The notes below the pieces were generated by a model that saw only the letters and a list, made by a program, of their open reading frames with translations, was not told where the DNA came from and made no database searches. The position numbers and the translations under genes were made by a program. Positions 45,741 to 54,304 of a stretch of DNA of 64,000 nt are shown here, in pieces (positions within the stretch are counted from its first letter, which is position 1; each line of letters opens with the position of its first letter). Source of the DNA: Aliiglaciecola sp. LCG003 (GTDB lineage: Bacteria; Pseudomonadota; Gammaproteobacteria; Enterobacterales; Alteromonadaceae); contig NZ_CP128185.1 in the NCBI RefSeq assembly GCF_030316135.1, forward strand, positions 1,426,001 to 1,490,000, given 5' to 3'.

Positions 45741-48536
45741 TTAAATTATAAAATTAGCGTGTTGCTTAAAGCTGCTTAAGTCTTCAATCACACTCCCTTC
45801 AAGTGGCGTTTTTGCTTGGTTCTTTCCACTGCAGTACAAAATTAATCGACCAAATTGCTGGCTTTTCTGAATGGCGTTGCAAAATTGGGTTATGTCTTCA
45901 AACGTCAAGCTAAGCAATTGTTCGGCTAGATTTTCTTGTTGGTTGAAGTCATGGTCTTGATTGCCGATGGCCATCCACAGTCTTTGGCTCTTGACTGACA
46001 AACTAGTGTCGTTATCTTTTATTTGTTTAACGACGCTTGCTTGGACATATTGCCAAATAGGCTCAAGTTCGCTGATCGTACTAAAGTTATCGTTTAAAAA
46101 TAACTCAATTTCATCGACTAGTATTTTGGAGCTTACTGTTGGAGATTGCACATAAAATGCCATACCAGGATGTTGATTGAGGGGGAGGTAACCGCTACCC
46201 GCTAGGTAGCCTAGTTGCTTTTCGTTACGCATATAATTAAAAAACGGAGAGGCGAGTAATTGTTCTGTCAATATAGTCAGAGCAACATCCTTAGTTGATG
46301 CAGTAGGAGTCTGGATATACAAAACCACAGCCGCGTCGTCGTGTTGGCTAGACACTTGGTTTAAGTACTTCTGCTGCCCGGTTAAATCAACCACCTCACG
46401 TTTAATGTTCGCTGCATTTAGCGACTTACGTTTTAACTGGTTGAGGCGATGAGCATACTCTATTGATTGGGATTCATGCCAATCACCAAACAAAAACACC
46501 TCAATAAAATAGTCATCTAGGAGTTTGTATCTAACCTGATTAACATCTTCAATGGTTGCTGTTTCTACGTGTTTCAAAAGTTCTTTAGGTGCATGTGTAT
46601 AACGTTGTACGATACCTGACAAACGAGTAAATAATCGGTTGATAGGTTTGTTCATTAAACTATTTTGTAGTGCGTTAAGCTGCTTGTTTTTCACTTGCTC
46701 AAACATAGGTTGTAAATCAATTGTGGCATGGATCTGCTTAAAAATTTGCACCGACAAGTCCAATTGTTTCTGTGAAAAACCACTGGTATGTAAAGAAAAT
46801 CCACCTTGGTGAGCATATAAGTGGTAGTGCAGCCCGGCGACGTTAGCTTGGTAAAACTGATCATTAAAATGCTCGACCATTAAGGCTACCCAAAGTCTTT
46901 TATAGGCAGAGACTTCAGAGCCTTCGGCGATAGCCTGACAGTCAAAGGAGATAAAACAGTCTCCTTTAGGCTGATTGAATTGCTGGTCTTGTGCAAACCA
47001 AACACGCAGGTTTTCAGCTTCAAAGGTTTTGCGCGGGATTGCACTGCAACTTTTTACCACTCCAGTATCGGTTACATCCACGATATATGGGTTCTCAGGG
47101 GGCAGCTTTAATTCACTTACAGGTTGAGGCTGAGCTAGTTTTGCTAGGAATTCTGGAGGGATAGCCTTGCTGCGGTAGGGCGTCCCATACCACTTTGCGA
47201 TTTGGTCCGTTTCTGCTTCAGGGCAAATTAGTTTTATCCGCATATTGTGCGGCAGCATATAGGCTAAACAATCTTTAACCGGATTCGCATCCAGCTTGCT
47301 CACCAGAAAGTCACCAGATAGGACTTCCTCTATCGGGTAATGAAACATCTGATTTGATAAATGAATGGCATCATCGATGGATTTACTGGATTCGTGATAA
47401 TCAAAGGCTAATTGGCCTAGCTTGGCTTTTTCAACTAAACGCCAATTTTCTGACATACCTTGATTGATTAGCTGCAGAAAGTAAAAAAGGGCGTTGAGCA
47501 ATTTATCTAAGTTTTCCAGACCCAATTCGGTCATCTGTAAATTGACATTGAAATCTTTGAAATTTGAACCGTTAATCCCCCCGCCAGCACTGAGGTTAGT
47601 GGCCCAGTTACGCTGTTTATAGAAAGAAAGTAAACTACCTTGGCCTTCGTCGCCAAGTAAATGACTTATCATTTCCAATGGCTTGGTTTGATAAAATGCT
47701 TGTACGTCAGGTAATGCAAAACTAAGAATTAAACGTCTGGCCTGTTTGATCGGTTTAATATGGATGGTTATGCCAAGTTGATCGGGTAAATATAATGGTG
47801 GCAAGTCAATTAGTGGTTTGTGCCCAGTAAAGTTTATCGGCTGTAGTAGTTTGGCCAGATGAACTTTCATTTCATCAAGGGAATGATTGCTGATTAAACA
47901 CCACATCATATTAGACGGCAAATAACAGCTTTTGTGCAGCGTTTTAAGTGCCAATTGCAATGTTTTAGGCGCAATGACTCCTAGGGTTTGCGCGTTGCCA
48001 ACTGAAAATTGACTAAAGGGGTGAGCAGGGTTGCACGTCTCTTTATGCACTTGATAGAGGCGGCGCAAATCATCCTTCACCTTGAGTTTGAATTCTGCAT
48101 CTATAGCCTGTATTTCGCGCTCAATAATGGCGAGGTCGAATTGTGGCTGAAATAGCAAATCAACAAAGCGCTCAAGACTTTCGAAAAAATGATTAGGAGT
48201 AACATCAAAATGAAAATTAGAGTATTCGGTGCCTGTCCATGCATTGATATTACCGCCATGGCTGGCAAGGAACTTATCAAACCCGTTTGCCTCTGGGAAG
48301 GCAACACTGCCACCAAATAATACATGCTCTAACAGATGGCTCAAGCCCGGAATATCAGCAGGATCGTCGAAGTGACCGGCATATATACAGGCTGCTGCTG
48401 CTGATTTTTTGCAATTTACATCATGTACTAATAATACCTTAGTTCCATTTTCCATGGTAATAGGGCAATAGTTACGGTGATCATTTTTGCTTATTTGCAA
48501 TGGCAAAGACCTTGGCAATAGGGTGTTATCAAGCAT
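45741..48536 (-). CDS. M16-family zinc peptidase (pitrilysin/insulinase-like)
   Basis: A 931-residue peptidase similar in size to protease III (PtrA). The inverted zinc motif HLLEH is at residues 67-71 in GLSHLLEHVLFGGS, with the downstream Glu region IIEREIQAIDAEF. The C-terminal half has the inactive M16 repeats that close the chamber (LLASPFFNYMRNEKQLGYLA). There is no signal peptide, unlike E. coli PtrA, so a cytoplasmic location is suggested. It degrades small peptides in known homologues. It is divergent from sixA. Confidence 0.88.
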   Translation of the reverse strand: MLDNTLLPRSLPLQISKNDHRNYCPITMENGTKVLLVHDVNCKKSAAAACIYAGHFDDPADIPGLSHLLEHVLFGGSVAFPEANGFDKFLASHGGNINAWTGTEYSNFHFDVTPNHFFESLERFVDLLFQPQFDLAIIEREIQAIDAEFKLKVKDDLRRLYQVHKETCNPAHPFSQFSVGNAQTLGVIAPKTLQLALKTLHKSCYLPSNMMWCLISNHSLDEMKVHLAKLLQPINFTGHKPLIDLPPLYLPDQLGITIHIKPIKQARRLILSFALPDVQAFYQTKPLEMISHLLGDEGQGSLLSFYKQRNWATNLSAGGGINGSNFKDFNVNLQMTELGLENLDKLLNALFYFLQLINQGMSENWRLVEKAKLGQLAFDYHESSKSIDDAIHLSNQMFHYPIEEVLSGDFLVSKLDANPVKDCLAYMLPHNMRIKLICPEAETDQIAKWYGTPYRSKAIPPEFLAKLAQPQPVSELKLPPENPYIVDVTDTGVVKSCSAIPRKTFEAENLRVWFAQDQQFNQPKGDCFISFDCQAIAEGSEVSAYKRLWVALMVEHFNDQFYQANVAGLHYHLYAHQGGFSLHTSGFSQKQLDLSVQIFKQIHATIDLQPMFEQVKNKQLNALQNSLMNKPINRLFTRLSGIVQRYTHAPKELLKHVETATIEDVNQVRYKLLDDYFIEVFLFGDWHESQSIEYAHRLNQLKRKSLNAANIKREVVDLTGQQKYLNQVSSQHDDAAVVLYIQTPTASTKDVALTILTEQLLASPFFNYMRNEKQLGYLAGSGYLPLNQHPGMAFYVQSPTVSSKILVDEIELFLNDNFSTISELEPIWQYVQASVVKQIKDNDTSLSVKSQRLWMAIGNQDHDFNQQENLAEQLLSLTFEDITQFCNAIQKSQQFGRLILYCSGKNQAKTPLEGSVIEDLSSFKQHANFII

Positions 48537-48719
48537 AACTTAATATTGTCATTTTGAAACCTTGAACCGACGAAAAGGGCTGGATTTTTGTTGGATTGCA
48601 ATATAGATAGGATAAATAGCGAAAATTACTTAAAACTGGAATAAAAACTATAGTTTTTCTCCAGTTACGACTTTACTATAGCTAGGATTTTGATTTGCTT
48701 GGGTGTTTTGGTCCATAAA

Positions 48720-49199
48720 ATGTATATTTACATCATGCGTCACGGCGATGCGTTAACTAATTTTAAATTCGATGAGCTTCGTCCGTTGTCGGATTACGGC
48801 GTATTTCAGGCCATGCAAGCAGGAAAATGGTTGAAGCAGTTCACCGTAGATCATCACACTGATGTTTCTGTCGGGCTTGTCAGCCCGTTCTTGCGAGCCC
48901 TGCAAACTTTCGAACAAGTGAATGAAAGCATTAAGGTTAAATCTACGACAGAGCTAACCGAGTTAATTCCATCAGGCAAGCCCATTGCATTGCATGTGTA
49001 TCTTGATCAGTTAGCCCAGTCAGATCCTGATTTAAAGGGGGTATTGCTAGTCAGCCATATGCCGCTGGTAAGTTTTCTTCTTGATGAACTCTGCGGACAA
49101 CATTTGTCCGAGATATTTTCCACTGCATCTATTTTATGCATTGATTATTCAGTTGAGCATGCCAGTGGACAAGTGATAACGCGCTTTATCGCCGATTAA
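48720..49199 (+). CDS. sixA: Phosphohistidine phosphatase SixA
   Basis: A 159-residue histidine phosphatase. The catalytic RHG is at residues 7-9 (IMRHGDAL), and the second catalytic His is in LLVSHMPLVSFLLDEL. It removes phosphate from phosphohistidine in HPt or PTS proteins in E. coli. I start at the ATG at 48720, as SixA proteins begin directly at the first beta strand; an in-frame TTG at 48690 would add ten residues. No strong RBS is seen. In related genomes sixA lies near an M16 peptidase gene, as here. Confidence 0.9.
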   Translation: MYIYIMRHGDALTNFKFDELRPLSDYGVFQAMQAGKWLKQFTVDHHTDVSVGLVSPFLRALQTFEQVNESIKVKSTTELTELIPSGKPIALHVYLDQLAQSDPDLKGVLLVSHMPLVSFLLDELCGQHLSEIFSTASILCIDYSVEHASGQVITRFIAD

Positions 49200-49322
49200 G
49201 TTGTCTTTTTGAAATGCTAACTGTGGGGTTATTAGGGCCATAAAGTAATTCATCTCAATCACTTCAGTTTGTCCTTTAGCTTTTGGGCTTTCTTCCGATA
49301 TAACTATCGAGAGGAGAGGCCT

Positions 49323-49499
49323 ATGTCCAGCAAAAGTTTACCTGCCTATTTACAGCAGGTGTTACAACAACATGTGGAAAAATCAGAATTGACTCATGAC
49401 AAAGAGCTTGAGGGTATTTATGATCGTTTAAGCTCGCTGAATGAACGTGTAGAAAATATAAAAGCAGAAATTAAGCGTAAGCGCATGGAGCGTCAATGA
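49323..49499 (+). CDS. Small coiled-coil protein of unknown function
   Basis: A 58-residue hydrophilic protein. The N-terminus SKSLPAYLQQVLQQHV is a helix and residues about 28-55 (YDRLSSLNERVENIKAEIKR) make a coiled coil with Leu/Val spacing; the tail is very basic (KRKRMERQ). The start is the ATG at 49323 with GAGGAGAGG just upstream; the longer frame from 49269 has no ribosome site. It resembles SlyX in size and coil, but the sequence does not match SlyX. No function can be given. Confidence 0.7.
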   Translation: MSSKSLPAYLQQVLQQHVEKSELTHDKELEGIYDRLSSLNERVENIKAEIKRKRMERQ

Positions 49500-49529
49500 C
49501 CAGAGTGCAGGCTGCCGCACCTTGGTCAT
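49496..49529. terminator. Hairpin between convergent genes
   Basis: ATGACCA (49496-49502) and TGGTCAT (49523-49529) pair, with an inner GTGC/GCAC stem and an eight-base loop. The stop codon of the small coiled-coil gene is inside the stem. No long T run follows, so termination is possible but not certain. Confidence 0.45.
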
Positions 49530-49539
49530 AATCGATTAA

Positions 49540-50832
49540 CTAGTTTCCGTCGTCATCTGGTGGAACGCTATAATAAGCTGGAAGTATCCGCACTGCCTTA
49601 ACCATATTGTCTTTAATTTCAATAATTTCAATGGGATAACCAAAAAGTCTGACACTGATGTTGGCATCAGGTATATCTTCAAGATGCTCCAATATCAATC
49701 CATTTAATGTCTTAGGACCTTCCGTGGGAAAGTTCCAACCCATTTCTTTATTTAACTCTCGTAAGTTGGCACTTCCATCTACCAATACACTGCCGTCTTG
49801 TTGGATATTAACTTCTTTAGAATGAGCAGGGGCGATACTGGTCGTAAAGTCACCAATTATTTCCTCTAGTATATCTTCTAAAGTGACCAATCCTTGAATG
49901 TCACCATACTCATCGACCACTAGGCCGATACGCTCTTTGGCTGCTTGAAATTGGTACATCAAAGTATGTAGTGGTGTGGATTCTGGAGTAAAATAAATTT
50001 CGCGCACCGCCCGCAGTAGACTGGCTTTGCTGAATTGATCTTTTGATAATAACCGCAGTGCATCACGCATGTGTACAAAGCCGACTGCATCATCAATGGT
50101 ATCGCGATATAGTAGCACACGAGTATGTTGTGCATTGATCAATTGTTTCTGGATATCCTTCCAATCATCATTAATATCAATGGAGACGATATCGCTGCGC
50201 GGTACCATAATATCTTCGGCAGTTACTTTTTCTAAATCTAAAATACCCACTAACATTTCTTGGTGTTTTTGCGGTATTAATGCGCCAGCTTCATGCACGA
50301 CTGTGCGCAACTCTTCTCGGCTTAGACTTTGGCCGTCACCATCAATCGGCTTAATACGCAAGATGGCCAATATGCCATTAGTGATGCCATTAATTAGATA
50401 AACCGCTGGGTATAAGAGGGTTAACAATGGCAGCAATAACATAGAACTGGGGAATGACACTTTCTCAGGATACAATGCAGCTACAGTCTTAGGTGTTACC
50501 TCGGCAAATACTAAGATCACGAATGTCAGACCAAAGGTCGCTACCGCCAACCCCCACACATCACCAAATAATCTGATGCCGATGACTGTTGCTATTGCAG
50601 AAGCACCTATATTGACTAGGTTATTGCCAATCAGAATTAAACCAATCAAACGGTCCGGACGACTGAGTAATTTCTGAACTCGGATGGCGCCTTTATGTCC
50701 TTCATTTTCAAGATGTTTTAGGCGATATCGATTGATCGACATCATGCCCGTTTCTGAACTCGAAAAATATGCGGATAGTAAAATAAGGATGGCGAGCATG
50801 ATTAATAACGTGCCCGTCGATATATCGTCCAA
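49540..50832 (-). CDS. corB: CNNM/CorB-type hemolysin-family transporter
   Basis: A 430-residue protein. Residues 1-190 are a DUF21 membrane domain (four helices; YFSSSETGMMSINRYRLKHL is the signature). Two CBS domains (about 205-325) and a CorC_HlyC domain (about 345-425) follow. This is the CorB/YfjD family linked to magnesium export or regulation. The order corB-ypjD-ffh is conserved in gammaproteobacteria, which supports the call. Confidence 0.9.
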   Translation of the reverse strand: MDDISTGTLLIMLAILILLSAYFSSSETGMMSINRYRLKHLENEGHKGAIRVQKLLSRPDRLIGLILIGNNLVNIGASAIATVIGIRLFGDVWGLAVATFGLTFVILVFAEVTPKTVAALYPEKVSFPSSMLLLPLLTLLYPAVYLINGITNGILAILRIKPIDGDGQSLSREELRTVVHEAGALIPQKHQEMLVGILDLEKVTAEDIMVPRSDIVSIDINDDWKDIQKQLINAQHTRVLLYRDTIDDAVGFVHMRDALRLLSKDQFSKASLLRAVREIYFTPESTPLHTLMYQFQAAKERIGLVVDEYGDIQGLVTLEDILEEIIGDFTTSIAPAHSKEVNIQQDGSVLVDGSANLRELNKEMGWNFPTEGPKTLNGLILEHLEDIPDANISVRLFGYPIEIIEIKDNMVKAVRILPAYYSVPPDDDGN

Positions 50833-50912
50833 CTAGGTGGTTCCTATAGAGTTACTGAGATCGAAATGTATGTGTTACGGGCCGATCTTTCAAGTTAAAT
50901 AGCATAAATCTT

Positions 50913-51701
50913 TTAGTTTAATAGCACTTCGCGCACGAAGCGGCTGCCAAAATACGCGATGGTCAATAATAGTGCACCAATAAGGGTTGCACTTATTACT
51001 CGCTTCCCTCGCCAGCCCCAGCGCTGATGACCTAAGGTCGTAACTACAAACACTAACCACGCTAGAATCGATAGGATCGTCTTGTGGGCTTGCTCTTTTG
51101 CCAACATATTGTCCAAAAATACAAAACCACTTGCTAGTGATAAGGTAAGTAGAATGGTTCCAGTGAGCAGAAGTTTGAAAAAGATTGTCTCTACCGTCAT
51201 CAAAGGAGGCAAAGAAGAATGTAAAAACGGTGGGCGTTTATCTTTTAAGCGTCCGCTAATATAAGACAACTGTAATGCGTACAAAACGGCTATAAGTAAG
51301 CAGCCATAGGCCAACAAAGCCAAACTAATGTGAATTAGTAGCCCTGGATGTAGCTCAATTTGCATAATATGAATATCAGGAATTAATACACTTAGCAGGA
51401 CTATTATGGCAGAAAAGCTGAAGACCACTGGCATCAGAATCGCTGTTGCGAATGTAAATGATGCTAAAGTCATGGTAAAGGTGATTAGCCACGCTAGTAA
51501 AGACGCAACATTGAGCATACTCATGTTCTGCCCAGGCGTTTGTAAAATACCTTCCCACAACAAATAAAGATGAGCGGTTAGGGCCAAAAATGCAGGAATT
51601 GCCATCAGGGTGGGATTTGGCCCTTGGTGATGAAAAAGGCGAGAGCCCACCCAGCCTGCGGCGCAGAGGTAAAAAACAATGCAGACAATTTCGATTAACA
51701 C
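50913..51701 (-). CDS. ypjD: CcsA/YpjD-like cytochrome c assembly-family membrane protein
   Basis: A 262-residue protein with eight hydrophobic segments, starting at GTG. It has the CcsA/ResC-like pattern with the conserved His positions (ELHPGLLIHISLALLAYGCL and GHQRWGWRGKRVI, resembling the WWDP-less YpjD subgroup). Heme handling is suggested by the family, but for YpjD the role is not proven. It sits head to head with ffh, as in E. coli. Confidence 0.88.
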   Translation of the reverse strand: MLIEIVCIVFYLCAAGWVGSRLFHHQGPNPTLMAIPAFLALTAHLYLLWEGILQTPGQNMSMLNVASLLAWLITFTMTLASFTFATAILMPVVFSFSAIIVLLSVLIPDIHIMQIELHPGLLIHISLALLAYGCLLIAVLYALQLSYISGRLKDKRPPFLHSSLPPLMTVETIFFKLLLTGTILLTLSLASGFVFLDNMLAKEQAHKTILSILAWLVFVVTTLGHQRWGWRGKRVISATLIGALLLTIAYFGSRFVREVLLN

Positions 51702-51844
51702 GTAACGCTCCGGTACAAAATTTTACTATCTCTATTTCAACTAGTTAAGGGTAGTAATTGGCTTTTGAAAGTTACTGTAGAGTATATCTTGATCCAATTG
51801 AAATAGTATCTTTAAAAAAAACTAGCTTGAACATTCTATCAAGG

Positions 51845-51873
51845 TTCTTATATTACGAGACATTGGGTATAAT
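51845..51873 (+). promoter_or_regulatory. Probable promoter of ffh
   Basis: A perfect TATAAT (51868-51873) with GG before it, and a weak TTCTTA -35 box 17 bases upstream. The predicted start is near 51880, about 25 bases before the ffh ATG. Confidence 0.55.
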
Positions 51874-51904
51874 TGCCGCATTAGCAACAAGGAATTAATT
51901 GAAT

Positions 51905-53281
51905 ATGTTTGAAAACCTCTCAGAACGTTTAGGTAAAACGCTTCGCGATATCAGCGGTAAAGGCAGATTGACCGAAGACAATATTAAAGACACCTTGCGT
52001 GAAGTTAGGATGGCACTGTTAGAAGCCGATGTCGCGCTACCTGTAGTGCGAGACTTTGTTGCTCAGGTTAAAGAGCGAGCCGTTGGTACCGAAGTGACCA
52101 AGAGCCTTAAGCCCGGACAAGTCTTCATTAAAATTGTTCAGTCGGAACTTGAAGCTGTTATGGGGGAGGCTAACGAGAAGCTGAATCTTGCGGCTCAACC
52201 GCCTGCGGTTATTTTAATGGCTGGTTTGCAAGGTGCAGGTAAAACTACCAGTGTGGGTAAGTTAGCCAAATACCTTAAAGAACGTGAGAAGAAAAAAGTA
52301 TTAGTGGTCAGTGCCGATGTGTATCGTCCTGCTGCTATTAAGCAATTGCAGACCCTAGCTGAAGACATTGATGTCGGTTTTTTCCCATCTAGCGCGTTGC
52401 AGCGTCCAATTGATATTGCCAATGCTGCTATAGAGCACGCCAAGAAACAGTTTTATGATGTGTTATTAGTGGATACCGCCGGTCGACTGCATGTTGATGG
52501 CGAAATGATGGAAGAAATCAAAGCCTTGCATCAAGCGGTTAATCCTATTGAAACCTTGTTCGTGGTAGATGCCATGACGGGGCAAGATGCCGCTAATACG
52601 GCCAAAGCGTTTAATGAAGCCTTGCCATTAACAGGCGTGATCCTAACCAAAGCTGATGGTGATGCCCGCGGTGGGGCAGCCTTGTCTGTTCGTCACATTA
52701 CCGGCAAGCCAATCAAATTCATTGGTATGGGTGAAAAGCTTGATGCGTTGGAGCCTTTCCACCCAGAGCGAATTGCCTCGCGAATTTTGGGCATGGGGGA
52801 TGTGCTTAGCTTAATTGAAGAAGTTGAGCGCAAAGTAGATAAAGACAAAGCGCAAAAACTGGCGGCTAAAGTTCAAAAAGGTAAAGGTTTCGATCTACAG
52901 GACTTTAAAGAGCAGCTAGAGCAAATGCGTAATATGGGTGGCATGATGGGGATGATGGATAAGTTACCCGGCATGGGCAATATGACCGCTCAAATTAAAG
53001 AAAAAGCTAACGATAAGCAGTTTAATCAAATGGAAGCCATCATCAATTCTATGACGGCAGGTGAGAGACTTCGCCCTGATATCATTAAAGGCGGGCGTAA
53101 ACGTCGCATTGCAGCCGGCTCTGGTACTCAAATCCAAGACGTTAACCGTCTACTGAAGCAGTTTATGCAAATGCAAAAAATGATGAAGAAGATGTCAGGT
53201 GGCGGAATGAAGAAAATGATGCGCAATATGAAAGGCATGATGCCACCAGGTGGTATGGGTGGTATGTTCCCGCCAAGATAA
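51905..53281 (+). CDS. ffh: Signal recognition particle protein Ffh
   Basis: A 458-residue SRP54 GTPase. The N domain (MFENLSERLGKTLRDISGKG) is followed by the G domain with G1 GLQGAGKTTSVGKLAKYL, the DTAGRLHVD box and TKADGDARGGAALS, then the methionine-rich M domain (QMRNMGGMMGMMDKLPGMGN) that binds signal peptides and 4.5S RNA. I use the ATG at 51905, which matches the conserved start; a TTG at 51899 has a closer RBS and would add two residues. It directs inner-membrane proteins to FtsY. The usual downstream rpsP is absent. Confidence 0.96.
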   Translation: MFENLSERLGKTLRDISGKGRLTEDNIKDTLREVRMALLEADVALPVVRDFVAQVKERAVGTEVTKSLKPGQVFIKIVQSELEAVMGEANEKLNLAAQPPAVILMAGLQGAGKTTSVGKLAKYLKEREKKKVLVVSADVYRPAAIKQLQTLAEDIDVGFFPSSALQRPIDIANAAIEHAKKQFYDVLLVDTAGRLHVDGEMMEEIKALHQAVNPIETLFVVDAMTGQDAANTAKAFNEALPLTGVILTKADGDARGGAALSVRHITGKPIKFIGMGEKLDALEPFHPERIASRILGMGDVLSLIEEVERKVDKDKAQKLAAKVQKGKGFDLQDFKEQLEQMRNMGGMMGMMDKLPGMGNMTAQIKEKANDKQFNQMEAIINSMTAGERLRPDIIKGGRKRRIAAGSGTQIQDVNRLLKQFMQMQKMMKKMSGGGMKKMMRNMKGMMPPGGMGGMFPPR

Positions 53282-53292
53282 GGTGTCTAAAA

Positions 53293-53359
53293 ACAGATTG
53301 TAATCTGTAACAAACCCTAGGTTGCTTACTTATAAGTGGGCGTATTCCTAGGGTTTTTT
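53293..53359 (+). terminator. Double hairpin terminator after ffh
   Basis: A first hairpin (ACAGATT/AATCTGT, 53293-53308) is followed by a larger one: a perfect ten-base stem AAACCCTAGG (53312-53321) with CCTAGGGTTT (53347-53356) and then T residues to 53359. The loop contains a self-complementary ACTTATAAGT. It closes the ffh unit. Confidence 0.85.
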
Positions 53360-53430
53360 GTTTTCTACTATCCCACCTGCTTGAGTACATACACATAAAG
53401 GGTTTAAACGGGTTTGTCGTAATGATGTAG

Positions 53431-54171
53431 TCAATGATGCTGATGGTCAGCTCGCAACGGGTTCCCCTTGTCATCGTAGAATCCTGATGCGCCTTTTTCA
53501 ATAAAGCCTAGGGTCACCATCTTGGTCAAAAATGGATCGGTATGATCGTCGCCAATATCAGCAAAATCAGTAGTTTGATATTGATCCACGCGAGAAAATA
53601 ACGCCGTTACCGGCTCAGAGGATTGAATTAACTGCTGCAATTGCCAGCGTTCAGTGTGCATGCCTTTTTTTAGTTCATATTTGGTAACCAAAGCAATATC
53701 CGGTTTCCAGCTTATGCTCAATTGAGTGTTTTCTGATTTTAGCTGGTAGGTTTCGACCACATCACATCCTTGTCCTGTTTGACTTACTTTAGTCATGCTA
53801 TTTAACAGATCATCAGAGACCAATTGAAACCGATATGACCAATCCGTCTCTTTTTTACCATGCACACTCTCAGTAGGCGAATATTCGATCGCGCGGTTGT
53901 GTGCGTCAAAATAGCGGGTTGGCATAATGCGTGAGTGCGAGGTTAAATACCAAGCTTCAGTTATCTGGCTGGCGGGATATCGATGGGCGACGCGATTTTT
54001 TGCGCGCAGCAACGACAATGCCGTTGTAGAGATTATTTTTTGTTGGTGCATATTGGTAATAGTGTAGTCTGCTTGCAAAGGTGAACTTTGCTCTTCACAT
54101 GTATTAGCCACGGTATCGCTAGAAATAACCAGATAGGCAATAGTAAATACAAACGTAAATATCGATTTCAT
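53431..54171 (-). CDS. Exported protein of unknown function next to alkaline phosphatases
   Basis: A 246-residue protein with a signal peptide (MKSIFTFVFTIAYLVISSDT, cut near VANT-CEEQ). The mature part is beta-rich, with features like DUF3108-type outer-envelope proteins (LQADYTITNMH, then WKPDIALVTKYELKKGMHTE), and ends with GNPLRADHQHH. Two Cys (CEEQ, GCDVVE) could form a disulfide in the periplasm. It follows the phosphatase pair but is separated from it by a terminator hairpin, so it is likely expressed alone. I cannot assign a function. Confidence 0.7.
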   Translation of the reverse strand: MKSIFTFVFTIAYLVISSDTVANTCEEQSSPLQADYTITNMHQQKIISTTALSLLRAKNRVAHRYPASQITEAWYLTSHSRIMPTRYFDAHNRAIEYSPTESVHGKKETDWSYRFQLVSDDLLNSMTKVSQTGQGCDVVETYQLKSENTQLSISWKPDIALVTKYELKKGMHTERWQLQQLIQSSEPVTALFSRVDQYQTTDFADIGDDHTDPFLTKMVTLGFIEKGASGFYDDKGNPLRADHQHH

Positions 54172-54258
54172 TATATATCCTCAAAACAGCTCGAAATGCA
54201 GTTCACAAACACATTTTTAAGAACAAAGTGTGAACAGGCTAAAGGGGCAGAAAAGTAA

Positions 54259-54284
54259 AATGGAGGTGAAAATACACCTCCATT
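54259..54284 (-). terminator. Terminator after the phosphatase operon
   Basis: A ten-base perfect stem (AATGGAGGTG/CACCTCCATT) with a six-base loop, followed on the minus strand by TTTACTTTT. It starts 21 bases after the phosphatase stop. Confidence 0.8.
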
Positions 54285-54304
54285 AGTTACCATTTTACAA
54301 TGAA

